This document shows, piece by piece, positions 1 to 8,939 of a stretch of DNA of 37,405 nucleotides (positions are counted from its first letter, which is position 1; every line of letters starts with the position of its first letter). The stretch comes from an uncultured Methylotenera sp. (GTDB lineage: Bacteria > Pseudomonadota > Gammaproteobacteria > Burkholderiales > Methylophilaceae). Location of the stretch: contig CABHOJ010000116.1 of the NCBI GenBank assembly GCA_902168195.1, positions 1 through 37,405 on the forward strand. Direction: 5' to 3'. Below the pieces are notes generated by a model that searched no databases, was not told the DNA's origin, and saw only the letters and a program-made list of their open reading frames with translations. A program made the translations under genes and the position numbers.

Positions 1-45
1 GATAGGAGTCCGTCTCGTGGGCTCGGAGATGTGTATAAGAGACAG
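1..45 (+). other. Illumina/Nextera adapter contamination: end of P7 (GAT), 8-nt i7 index AGGAGTCC, then Read-2 transposase adapter
   Basis: Bases 12-45 read GTCTCGTGGGCTCGGAGATGTGTATAAGAGACAG, the Nextera Read-2 adapter ending in the 19-bp mosaic end. Bases 4-11 (AGGAGTCC) are the reverse complement of GGACTCCT, recalled as index N705. Bases 1-3 fit the end of the P7 primer. Confidence 0.97.
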
Positions 46-387
46 ATTTAAAGTGGTACGTGAGCTGGGTTTAAAACGTCGTGAGACAGTTTGGTCCCTA
101 TCTGCCGTGGGCGCTGGAAGTTTGAGGGGGCCTGCTCCTAGTACGAGAGGACCGGAGTGGACGGATCTCTGGTGGACCGGTTGTCATGCCAATGGCATAG
201 CCGGGTAGCTAAATCCGGAAGAGATAAACGCTGAAAGCATCTAAGCGTGAAACTCGCCTCGAGATGAGACTTCCCTGAGCTTTAAGCTCACTAAAGAGTC
301 GTTCAAGACCAGGACGTTGATAGGTCGGATGTGGAAGCGCAGTAATGCGTTAAGCTGACCGATACTAATTGCTCGTGAGGCTTGATC
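46..387 (+). rRNA. rrl: 23S ribosomal RNA, 3' portion (5'-truncated by contig end/adapter)
   Basis: Conserved 23S 3' segments: ATTTAAAGTGGTACG-GAGCTGGGTTTA, the sarcin-ricin loop AGTACGAGAGGACC, GGTTGTCATGCCAATGGCA, GCTGAAAGCATCTAAGC and CGATACTAATTGCTCGTGAGGCTTGATC. 3' boundary is approximate. Confidence 0.96.
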
Positions 388-541
388 CTATAACCTTGTG
401 ACTTGGGTGACCGAGAACGCAAGGTGTTCTAAAGCAGCAATCAAAGACACCTAATTCTTTACTTCTTCCAATTTGTTAAAGCAGCGTGCATCAGCACGAA
501 CGCTTTACGCGATGAGCAAAACACGCTCACGCCACCGGTTA

Positions 542-657
542 TGTCTGGCGGCCATAGCGATTTGGAACCACCCCTTCCCATCTCGAACAGGGCCGTGAAA
601 CGAATCTGCGCCAATGATAGTGCACTTCTCGTGTGCGAAAGTAGGTCACCGCCAGGC
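542..657 (+). rRNA. rrf: 5S ribosomal RNA
   Basis: TGTCTGGCGGCCATAGCG... CCACCCCTTCCCATCTCGAACAGGG... GTAGGTCACCGCCAGGC; about 116 nt with complementary ends, downstream of 23S. Boundaries within a few nt. Confidence 0.95.
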
Positions 658-668
658 TACTTATAAAG

Positions 669-704
669 AAAAACCCCTGTCACGAAAGTGGCAGGGGTTT
701 TTTG
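669..704 (+). terminator. Rho-independent terminator of the rRNA operon
   Basis: AAACCCCTGTCAC-GAAA-GTGGCAGGGGTTT stem-loop followed by a T run. Confidence 0.93.
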
Positions 705-871
705 TTGCCAATTTTTGTCACTATCCTCGTGATATCGAACCACAACATATTGTGGTTTCTGCATCAGAAATAAGACTATATAGATAACCCTTGTTAATTC
801 AATGAGATAGCTTGAATTTGTAAAATAATCATTCTATATTAGGCATAACAGACTCAGGGGAAAGTCGATTT

Positions 872-1096
872 ATGTTCGCGCCACTCATGACAAAATATGT
901 GTACCAGATTCGTAGCCGCAATGGCGCGATCGTGGATAACCTGCAGATTTATGGCCGTGACGAAGCTGAAGCACAACGTAAATTGCAGCAGATGTACCGT
1001 AATTGCGAGATCCTGGATTCCAAGATCGTCACGCCTGAACGCGCTGCCAATTCTAGTTACGAAGATGTACTGAACCTGATCGCCAGCGGTCGCTAG
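872..1096 (+). CDS. small conserved-looking hypothetical protein (74 aa)
   Basis: ORF with an AGGGGAAA-like RBS about 10 nt upstream, placed between the rRNA operon and a convergent parA. Family not recognised. Confidence 0.65.
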   Translation: MFAPLMTKYVYQIRSRNGAIVDNLQIYGRDEAEAQRKLQQMYRNCEILDSKIVTPERAANSSYEDVLNLIASGR

Positions 1097-1097
1097 T

Positions 1098-1868
1098 TCA
1101 GGTTCCGATCAGATTCTTTCCGAGTAATTCCTCTACCAGGGCGCTGTAGTCCATCGCGCCTGCACTGTGCGGGTTGTAACGGAACACATCCTGCTTGTAT
1201 TGCGGGCTTTCCGCTACCGCTACATTCTCCGAAATCACCGTTTCACAGACTTCTTCGCCAAAATGGGCTTTTGCCTGCTCTTGCACTTCGAAGGTCATCC
1301 CCCGCCGCCGGTCATAGCAGGTCATCAGGTAACGACGTTCCACACGTTTCTTCAGTACGGGCTCCAGCGCCTTGAGCGTGTGTTCGACTTTCTGCGCGCC
1401 TTGCAGGGAGAGGTAGTCGGAGGAGATGGGGATCAGGATCAGGTCGGATGCGAAGATGGCATTCAACGAGAGCACTCCAAGATAAGGGCAGCAGTCGATC
1501 AGCACGTTCCGTGGGGCGACTTCCTTCTCCAGCGCTTCCAGGCCATGTTTGAGGCGATTGAGGATGGCAGGCCCTTTGCCGAAGATGGAATCGACCTTGA
1601 TCAACTCGCGATGCGATGGGATCAAGTGTCCGAGCGACTGCCAGGGCAATTCAAGCTGATTTAAGGGTTTACCGTCCTGGTAGAAGCCGAACAAGCTTTG
1701 ATGCGGCGTTTGTGGGGGTGTTTCATGGATCTGTGTGAGATGCCCTTGCGGATCCATATCGATCATCAGTGGAGAGAGCTGACGTCGTTGCAAGGCTGCT
1801 GCCATGTTCAAGATGGTGGTCGTCTTGCCTACGCCACCCTTCTGGTTGAAGACGGCGATGCGCGTCAT
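1098..1868 (-). CDS. ParA-family ATPase (orphan, no adjacent parB)
   Basis: Deviant Walker A KGGVGKTT at the N-terminus (MTRIAVFNQKGGVGKTT), DMDPQGHLT and VLIDCCPYLGVLSLNAI. ATGA overlap with the upstream polymerase gene. Confidence 0.92.
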   Translation of the reverse strand: MTRIAVFNQKGGVGKTTTILNMAAALQRRQLSPLMIDMDPQGHLTQIHETPPQTPHQSLFGFYQDGKPLNQLELPWQSLGHLIPSHRELIKVDSIFGKGPAILNRLKHGLEALEKEVAPRNVLIDCCPYLGVLSLNAIFASDLILIPISSDYLSLQGAQKVEHTLKALEPVLKKRVERRYLMTCYDRRRGMTFEVQEQAKAHFGEEVCETVISENVAVAESPQYKQDVFRYNPHSAGAMDYSALVEELLGKNLIGT

Positions 1869-3103
1869 AACACCTCTTGGTCGCTGATGGCGTCGTTCTC
1901 AGTATCGAGATCCGGGATATGATTGAAGGCGATTCGCATGGGTGCGTGGCTAAGAGCGTTATGGGCGCCACCAAAATATACCGTATTTTTCCCATAGCGC
2001 ATATTCAGCTTATCCAAGATGCCATTGAGCCGGGAAGACGGTTCCGGCTGGAACAACTGTTCCGCATATTCATCTGCTCGGATGAGGCTGCTGAACGAGA
2101 TGCCGACAGCGTAGGGCGCATGGCCATGGCGCGGGAAATGCTGCCAGAGCTGTTCCAGGACATTGATCAGCGTCAGGGTGTCATCGGTCGGGGCGCATTT
2201 GCCTTCGATGCCCCAGTTCTCCTGATTGAGGATCTTGACCCTGACTTGTACTGATGCCGTCTGCAAGCCGTAACTGCGCATCCTCAGGCAAGCCTTTTGC
2301 AGCAGCCGATGCAACACGGAGAGGGCAGCGTCACGGTTGCGCATCTCCGGCGACAAGACATGGGAATGCCCGAGGCTCTTGCGATCGTTCACCGGACGAT
2401 GGGGTTCGATGCCACGCAGTTTCTCGTACATGCGTTCGCCTTCGATACTGCCCCAGGCGGTTCGTAGTTGTTGTCTGTCCAGTTCACATAACTGCCGGAC
2501 GGTGTGGATGCCATGGCGGCTGAGGCGCTGTTCCATCCGGCGACCGATGCCATTCAATGCCCGGAGTTCAAGCGGGTAAAGTTTCTCCGGTAGCTCATGT
2601 TGCTCGATGACCACGCAGCCGTCCGGTTTCTTCATGTTCGAGGCCAGCTTGGAGAGGAAGACGTTGGGGCCGATACCGATCGAGCAACGGATGTATGCAC
2701 CGGCGTTCTCCGCGATGGTGCGCTTGATACGGTCCGCCAGCTTGAGTGCATTATCGCGCTTCTGCTGTGTGCCGGTGAGCATGCAGACCATCTCATCGAT
2801 CGACAAGGTCCTCTCCACATGGGTGCAGGACTCGACCATCTCTACCAGGCGATGATGGTAGCGGATATAGAGTTCGGGCCGCGCCTCGACGAAGATGATG
2901 TCCGGACAGAGTTTGCGCGCTTCACGCACATTGGTCCCGGTCTTCACGCCAAAGGCTTTCGCTTCGTAGCTGGCGGCGATGCAGCAGGTCGTCTCGGCCA
3001 TCACCGACAATACGCCTACCGGCTTGCCGCGCAGCTTGGGGCGCTCCTGCTGCTCTACGGAAGCGAAGTAGGAGTTGAAGTCTACGTAGAGTGCGTTTAA
3101 CAA
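1865..3103 (-). CDS. Y-family DNA polymerase (DinB/UmuC-like)
   Basis: YVDFNSYFASVEQ N-terminus, CCIAASYEAKAFGVKTG and the catalytic SIDEM motif, then CSIGIGPNVFLSKLASNMKKPDG and an HhH-like LNGIGRRMEQRL. Probable TTG start. Confidence 0.9.
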   Translation of the reverse strand: MLNALYVDFNSYFASVEQQERPKLRGKPVGVLSVMAETTCCIAASYEAKAFGVKTGTNVREARKLCPDIIFVEARPELYIRYHHRLVEMVESCTHVERTLSIDEMVCMLTGTQQKRDNALKLADRIKRTIAENAGAYIRCSIGIGPNVFLSKLASNMKKPDGCVVIEQHELPEKLYPLELRALNGIGRRMEQRLSRHGIHTVRQLCELDRQQLRTAWGSIEGERMYEKLRGIEPHRPVNDRKSLGHSHVLSPEMRNRDAALSVLHRLLQKACLRMRSYGLQTASVQVRVKILNQENWGIEGKCAPTDDTLTLINVLEQLWQHFPRHGHAPYAVGISFSSLIRADEYAEQLFQPEPSSRLNGILDKLNMRYGKNTVYFGGAHNALSHAPMRIAFNHIPDLDTENDAISDQEVL

Positions 3104-3169
3104 CCGTGATGCCCCATCAAAGATCCATATGCAAAAGCGCGTTTATGCATGTCCCAGTCGGTTCGGTGC

Positions 3170-3739
3170 TCAATAGGTCTCCCATTGCCCCGGCGCCGTC
3201 TGGCAGGCTTGCTCCTTGCGCGAATCGCTGACGCCTTTGCCGTTCACGTCCAGCATGTATTCGCGGCATTTGCGGCCGTCCGCATTGAACCCGCGTATGG
3301 GGGTGACCTTGTAGTTGAGACCGCTGTCCGGATTGCTCCAGGTCACGGCGCGACGGTCGGCGGCCAGTTCCAGCGCATGGCCGATGCAGCCACGGTCGGC
3401 TTCATCCATGGATTTGCCGATCTGGTTGCCGATCACGGCCCCTAGAACGCTACCGACGATGACGGCGACCGCCCGGTACTCGCGATCGGCTGTCGTGCCG
3501 ATGGCGCCGCCTACCACGCCGCCCAGTACCGTGCCGATGGCTTGCCGGTTACAACGCCCTTCGATGATGCCGTAATCCCGTTCCCACTGCGTGCCGGCAT
3601 AGCCGACGTAATACGGGTCATGTTTCTTGCGCCAGCCATGGGCCGGTGCCCAGGGTGGCGGGTCGGCGTAAGCGACTGGAGGCAGGGGGACGAGTAGCGC
3701 GACGCAGGCCAATGAAATCAGTAAAGTGCGTGCTTTCAT
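3170..3739 (-). CDS. glycine-zipper 2TM-domain / 17 kDa surface antigen-like protein
   Basis: Signal-peptide-like N-terminus; glycine zipper GTVLGGVVGGAIGTTADREYRAVAVIVGSVLGAVIGNQIGKSMD. Confidence 0.8.
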   Translation of the reverse strand: MKARTLLISLACVALLVPLPPVAYADPPPWAPAHGWRKKHDPYYVGYAGTQWERDYGIIEGRCNRQAIGTVLGGVVGGAIGTTADREYRAVAVIVGSVLGAVIGNQIGKSMDEADRGCIGHALELAADRRAVTWSNPDSGLNYKVTPIRGFNADGRKCREYMLDVNGKGVSDSRKEQACQTAPGQWETY

Positions 3740-3833
3740 GATGAACCTTTCGTGGTCGGCATTGCCGAAATTCTAATCCTGTTTCATGGTACAAAAAGAT
3801 AAATTTTTGGTTTACGTATAAGGAAAAATCACC

Positions 3834-4385
3834 ATGGATTCCAACGCATCCCGCACTGAAACCGCCGTGTTCGCAGGCGGTTGTTTCTGGTGTATCGAGC
3901 CCGTGTTCTCGCAGTTGCGCGGCGTGCTGAAAGTGGTCTCCGGCTACACCGGCGGCTATACGGTCGATCCCACCTACAAGCAGATCTGCACCGGGACCAC
4001 CGGCCACGCAGAAGCCATCGAGATCACCTACGACCCGGATGTGATCAGCTTCGAGGAGTTGCTCGAGATATTCTTCGTCGCCCATGACCCGACCACGCCT
4101 AACCGGCAGGGCAACGATATCGGCACGCAGTACCGTTCAGCGGTGTTCTACCGCAGTGACGAACAGAAACATGCAGCGGAGCGGATGATCGCCGAGCTGG
4201 ACGCCCAGCGTCTCTGGCCGGATCCTATCGTCACTGAAGTGACCAGCGCGGCGCACTTCTACCCGGCAGAGGATTATCACCAGTATTACTACGCCAACAA
4301 TATGCACCAGCCTTATTGCATGGCTGTGGCCAAACCCAAGGTGGCGAAGGTGCGCGCCAAGTACGCCGATAAACTGAAGAATTGA
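3834..4385 (+). CDS. msrA: peptide-methionine (S)-S-oxide reductase MsrA
   Basis: Catalytic motif GGCFWCIEPVF, VVSGYTGG, HAEAIEITYDP, FFVAHDPTTPNRQGNDIGTQYRS. Confidence 0.97.
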   Translation: MDSNASRTETAVFAGGCFWCIEPVFSQLRGVLKVVSGYTGGYTVDPTYKQICTGTTGHAEAIEITYDPDVISFEELLEIFFVAHDPTTPNRQGNDIGTQYRSAVFYRSDEQKHAAERMIAELDAQRLWPDPIVTEVTSAAHFYPAEDYHQYYYANNMHQPYCMAVAKPKVAKVRAKYADKLKN

Positions 4386-4398
4386 GGGTCTGGCCGGC

Positions 4399-5472
4399 CT
4401 AGCTGCGGCTCAGCCACTGGCGACGCCAGAAGATCAGCGTCATCACGGTGGCGATGCAGCCCATCAGTCCGAGGGCGAACCAGAACCCGTTCGGGTGCTT
4501 GAGCCAGGGCATCACATCGAAGTTCATGCCGAAGATGCCGGAGATCAGCGTCGCCGGCATGAACAGCATGGTGACCACGGTCAAAGCACGCACCTCCATG
4601 TTCACCCGGTTGCTGATGCTGGAGAGGTAGATGTCCATCATGCCGCCCAGCATGTCGCGGATGGATTCCAGCGATTCGATGAAATGCACGATATGGTCGT
4701 ACACGTCGCGCAGGTAGAGCACGGTGTTATCCGTGAACGCCTTGTCGTCGTTGCGCACCAGCGTGTTGATGACTTCGCGTAAGGGCCACACCGCACGGCG
4801 CAATTCCATACTCGAGCGCTTGAGTTGATGGATGTTCTTCAATAACTTGGCGTTGGATTTGCGCAGCAAGACCTCTTCCAGGTTCTCGCAATCCTCGCCC
4901 ATCTTTTCCAACACTTCGAAATAACGGTCGACCACCATATCGAGCAGGGCGTACGCCATGTAATCGATGCCAAGGCCGCGGATATGCCCGCGATCGGAGC
5001 GCAGGCGTTCGCGGATAGGCTCGAACGAGCCGGTGGCGCGTTCCTGGAAGCTCAAGACGAAGTTCTTGCCGAGTACCAGGCTGATCTGTTCCGAATTGAT
5101 CGCCATACGCTTGTCGTCGTAATAGAAGAAGCGCGTGACGATGAACAGGTAATCGTCGTAACTATCGATCTTGGGGCGCTGCGTGGTGTTGAGGATATCC
5201 TCCATCGTCAGCGGGTGCAGCTTGAACGTCTCGCCCAGTTGCTTCACCAGCTCGGCATCGTGCAGGCCGTGCACATTGAGCCACAGCTTGCCCTTGGTCG
5301 GCATCGCAAGCGTAGAGGCTTCCTTTGCGGGTAGTGTCCGCTCACTCAAGGTCTGTGCGTCATACTCGAACAGGCTGATGGTGGGCGCCTTGGTCTTCAC
5401 CTCGCCCACATGTACCAGAGAGCCCGGCGCCATCCCGGTCTTCTTCGTCCTCGATCTTCCGTTCTTCCTCAT
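4399..5472 (-). CDS. corA: magnesium/cobalt transporter CorA family
   Basis: C-terminal GMN signature FGMNFDVMP between two TM helices; PLTMEDILNTTQRPKIDSYDDYLFIV and a large cytoplasmic domain. Confidence 0.95.
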   Translation of the reverse strand: MRKNGRSRTKKTGMAPGSLVHVGEVKTKAPTISLFEYDAQTLSERTLPAKEASTLAMPTKGKLWLNVHGLHDAELVKQLGETFKLHPLTMEDILNTTQRPKIDSYDDYLFIVTRFFYYDDKRMAINSEQISLVLGKNFVLSFQERATGSFEPIRERLRSDRGHIRGLGIDYMAYALLDMVVDRYFEVLEKMGEDCENLEEVLLRKSNAKLLKNIHQLKRSSMELRRAVWPLREVINTLVRNDDKAFTDNTVLYLRDVYDHIVHFIESLESIRDMLGGMMDIYLSSISNRVNMEVRALTVVTMLFMPATLISGIFGMNFDVMPWLKHPNGFWFALGLMGCIATVMTLIFWRRQWLSRS

Positions 5473-5522
5473 CGCCTGCCTTGTCTGGTAGCTCGCCTTG
5501 CAGTCAGTTATGTGGCTATCCG

Positions 5523-6110
5523 TTATATATCTGTGGTCTTCACCTGAAAGGTATCACTAACCGTCATGAACGCGCCACCGGCCACATGATGGATGGTACG
5601 CAGGTCGTCGTGCCCTTCGAAGTGCCATCGACCATTCGAAAACACGCGTTCGTCTGCCCAGGCAGCGACCACCTCGCCGAGGAAGAGGTCATAGGTGTCC
5701 TGGATATGCGGTTCGGGGATCACCTTGCATTCCAGCCACGCCACACAGCCCTCGACCAGTGGTGCAGCGATCTTGCTGGCGGCAAAGGTGGGTATATTGA
5801 ACGCAGCGAATTTGTCGGCTTGAGGTTTGCCCAGCAACTCGCGCCCGGAGCTGGAACCGACCCGCACCGTCATCTCGGCCAGCGTGCGGCAGGGCACATT
5901 GATGGCAAAACTGCCCGAGGCCTCGATCAGCTCACGGGTGTAGGTGTTCTTGTCGATGACGATGGCGATCTTAGGCGGGTCGAAATCTAGTGGCATGTTC
6001 CATGCGGCCGCCATGATATTGCGCTGCTCACCATGGGCGGATGTGACGAGCACGGTGGGGCCATGATTGAGAAGGCGGTAGGCTTGGGCTAAGTTGACGG
6101 GTGTATGCAA
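5523..6110 (-). CDS. flavin reductase family protein (FMN-binding split barrel)
   Basis: LVTSAHGEQRNIMAAAWNMPLDFDPPKIAIVIDKNTYTRELIEASGSFAINVP; TTG start immediately after the glnS stop. Confidence 0.85.
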   Translation of the reverse strand: MHTPVNLAQAYRLLNHGPTVLVTSAHGEQRNIMAAAWNMPLDFDPPKIAIVIDKNTYTRELIEASGSFAINVPCRTLAEMTVRVGSSSGRELLGKPQADKFAAFNIPTFAASKIAAPLVEGCVAWLECKVIPEPHIQDTYDLFLGEVVAAWADERVFSNGRWHFEGHDDLRTIHHVAGGAFMTVSDTFQVKTTDI

Positions 6111-7877
6111 TTATTTCTGCCAAGCATCCCTAAGCGTCACCGTCCGGTTGAACACCGGCTTACCTTCGACGCTATCTTTCTTATCCGCGACGAAATAACC
6201 ATGCCGTTCGAACTGGAAGCGGTCTTCCGGTTTCGCTTCCTTGAGCGATGGTTCAAGTTGCGCGGTGATGGTCTCCAATGAATCCGGGTTGATATCATCG
6301 AGGTAATTCCGATCGCCGGCACCGGGGTGGGCTTCCTTGAACAGGCGATCGTAGAGACGCACTTCGGCAGCGTAGGCGTGTGCGGCCGAGATCCAGTGGA
6401 TGTTGCCCTTGACCTTGACCGCATCGGCGCCCGGCGTACCGGATTTGGTATCGGGCAGGTATTCGCAATGGACGACGGTGATGTTGCCGGCAGCATCCTT
6501 CTCGAAGCCCGTGCACTTGACCACATAACCGTAGCGCAGGCGCACCATATTGTCCGGGAACAGGCGGAAATAGCCCTTGGTGGGTTCTTCCATGAAGTCT
6601 TCGCGTTCGATCCAGAGTTCTTTCGACAATGGCACCACGCGCTTGCCGAGTTCCGGCTTTTGCGGGTGGTTGGGGGCGTAGCAATCCTCACTCTGGCCCT
6701 CAGGATAGTTGTCGATGACGAGCTTGATCGGGTCGAGCACGGCGATGCGGCGCTCGGCGGATTCGTTGAGCACATCGCGCATGCAGTCTTCGAGGATGGT
6801 GTATTCGATCCACGAATCTGCCTTGCTGACGCCGATACGGTCGGCGAATAGCTTGAAACCTTCCGGCGTGTAGCCGCGGCGGCGTGCGCCGGCCAGCGTT
6901 GGTAGGCGTGGGTCGTCCCAGCCGGAGACATGCTTGTTCTCGACCAGCTCGATCAGCTTGCGCTTGGAAAGCACGACATAGGTCAGGTTGAGGCGTGCGA
7001 ATTCGTACTGATGCGGCGGCGGGCTGCTCAAGAGGCCGCCCTCGATCAGGCGTTGCAGCAGCCAATCGTAGAACGGGCGTTGATCTTCGAATTCCAGCGT
7101 ACAGATGGAATGCGTGATCTGTTCCAGCGCATCCTCGATCGGGTGGGCGAAGGTGTACATCGGGTAGATGCACCACTTGTCACCGGTGTTGTGGTGCGTG
7201 GCGCGGCGGATACGGTAGATGGCCGGATCGCGCATGTTGATGTTGGGCGAGGCCATGTCGATCTTGGCGCGCAGGATCATACTGCCATCCGGGTGCTTGC
7301 CGTCGCGCATCTCGCGGAACTTCGCGAGGTTTTCGGCCGGCGTGCGGTTGCGGTAGGGTGAATCCTTGCCCGGCTCTGTCAGCGTGCCGCGGTTGGCGCG
7401 CATCTCGTCGGCGGTCTGCTGATCGACGTAGGCGTGGCCGGATTCGATCAGGTATTCCGCAGCGCGGTACATGAAATCGAAATAGTTGCTGGCGTAGTAG
7501 AGGTGTGAGCAGTCGTTGGCATCCCAGCTGAAGCCCAGCCATTTCACCGATTCGGTGATGCTGTCGACGTATTCCTGTTCTTCCTTCTCCGGGTTGGTGT
7601 CGTCGAACCGCATGTGGCAGACACCGCCGTAATCGCGCGCTAGGCCGAAATTGAGACAGATGGATTTGGCGTGGCCGATATGCAGGTAGCCGTTGGGCTC
7701 CGGCGGGAAGCGCGTGCGGATCTTCGCGGGGTCCGGCTGGCCTGTCGCCTGATGTGCTGCATCACCGGGGCTGCCCGCCCATTTTCGGGTCTGGTAGGTG
7801 CCTTGTTCGATATCGCGTTCGACGATGTTGCGGATGAAGTTGGCGGCGGGTGCGACAGGTGTTTTTTCTGCTGACAT
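6111..7877 (-). CDS. glnS: glutaminyl-tRNA synthetase
   Basis: Class I HIGH motif PPEPNGYLHIGHAKSICLNFG, VLSKRKL in the KMSKS position, ending NRTVTLRDAWQK. Confidence 0.98.
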   Translation of the reverse strand: MSAEKTPVAPAANFIRNIVERDIEQGTYQTRKWAGSPGDAAHQATGQPDPAKIRTRFPPEPNGYLHIGHAKSICLNFGLARDYGGVCHMRFDDTNPEKEEQEYVDSITESVKWLGFSWDANDCSHLYYASNYFDFMYRAAEYLIESGHAYVDQQTADEMRANRGTLTEPGKDSPYRNRTPAENLAKFREMRDGKHPDGSMILRAKIDMASPNINMRDPAIYRIRRATHHNTGDKWCIYPMYTFAHPIEDALEQITHSICTLEFEDQRPFYDWLLQRLIEGGLLSSPPPHQYEFARLNLTYVVLSKRKLIELVENKHVSGWDDPRLPTLAGARRRGYTPEGFKLFADRIGVSKADSWIEYTILEDCMRDVLNESAERRIAVLDPIKLVIDNYPEGQSEDCYAPNHPQKPELGKRVVPLSKELWIEREDFMEEPTKGYFRLFPDNMVRLRYGYVVKCTGFEKDAAGNITVVHCEYLPDTKSGTPGADAVKVKGNIHWISAAHAYAAEVRLYDRLFKEAHPGAGDRNYLDDINPDSLETITAQLEPSLKEAKPEDRFQFERHGYFVADKKDSVEGKPVFNRTVTLRDAWQK

Positions 7878-7958
7878 GAGAATGACTTAAGTTGATTTGC
7901 CGCTATTTTACACTGTGGCGGTCAGCAGGCGCGATGCTAATATAGGCCCTGAATCCCT

Positions 7959-8939
7959 ATGAACAACCTGACTTTCCCAATCTTGCGCTTGCTGGCCGAC
8001 GGCCGTTTCCAATCCGGTGAGGATATCGCCCGGCATTTCGGTGTGACGCGCGCCACGGTGTGGAACGCTATCCAGGAAGCGGAAGCGCTCGGCGTCGAGA
8101 TCTTCTCGGTGCGCGGCCGCGGTTACCGCTTGCCGCAGCCGATCAAGTTACTGGAATACGAGAGCGTGCTGCATGCCATCGGCGATCAGCGCGCCTGGTT
8201 CACGCTGGAACTGCACGACCATCTCGAATCCACCAATAGCTACCTGATGAAAAAGGCCGCTACCGGTGCGCCGCATGCCACCTGTGTCGCGGCATCGCTG
8301 CAGACCAAAGGGCGTGGCAGGCGAGGGCGCAGCTGGCAATCCGGCCTCGGCGCGAGCCTCACGTTCTCGCTGCTCTGGCGCTTCCAGTCCGGCGCATCCG
8401 CACTCTCGGGCCTGAGCCTCGCGGTGGGGGTGGCGCTGATGCGTGCCCTGCATGACATAGGCATCAAGCAGGCGCAACTCAAGTGGCCGAACGACATTCT
8501 GTGCGACTACCGCAAGCTTGCCGGCATCCTCATCGAACTGCAGGGCGACATGGAGGGGCCGAGCGCGGCCGTGATCGGCATCGGCCTCAACCTGCATCTG
8601 CCCGAGCATGTACAAAAACACATCGAGCAGGCGGCGGTGGACATGCATAGCCTGGCACGTCAGCCTATCGACCCCAGCACCTTGCTCGGGACCTTGCTGA
8701 AACATCTGGCCTTGGTCCTGAATGAATTCGAGACCCAGGGATTCGAACATCTGCGCGAGGAGTGGATGCGACATCATGCCTATCAGCAGCAGCAAGTCCG
8801 CATGCTGTTACCGGATGGCCGGGAGATGCTGGGCGTGGTGAACGGCATCGCGCCGGACGGCGTGTTGCTCGTGGAGACGGCGAACGGCTTGCAGCGCTTT
8901 TCGGCAGGCGAGATCAGTTTGCGAGGCGTGCATCCATGA
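7959..8939 (+). CDS. birA: biotin--[acetyl-CoA-carboxylase] ligase with N-terminal HTH
   Basis: Winged-HTH N-terminus; catalytic GRGRRGRSWQSGLGASLTFSLLWRF and KWPNDILCDYRKLAGILIE. Confidence 0.96.
   Translation: MNNLTFPILRLLADGRFQSGEDIARHFGVTRATVWNAIQEAEALGVEIFSVRGRGYRLPQPIKLLEYESVLHAIGDQRAWFTLELHDHLESTNSYLMKKAATGAPHATCVAASLQTKGRGRRGRSWQSGLGASLTFSLLWRFQSGASALSGLSLAVGVALMRALHDIGIKQAQLKWPNDILCDYRKLAGILIELQGDMEGPSAAVIGIGLNLHLPEHVQKHIEQAAVDMHSLARQPIDPSTLLGTLLKHLALVLNEFETQGFEHLREEWMRHHAYQQQQVRMLLPDGREMLGVVNGIAPDGVLLVETANGLQRFSAGEISLRGVHP

Noticed and set aside
17-208. 63-aa [13 protein letters not shown]...
   Set aside because: Translation of Nextera adapter plus 23S rRNA; not a gene.
388-541. 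Possible tRNA in the 23S-5S spacer
   Set aside because: No T-loop GTTCRANNC or cloverleaf recognisable; simple spacer.
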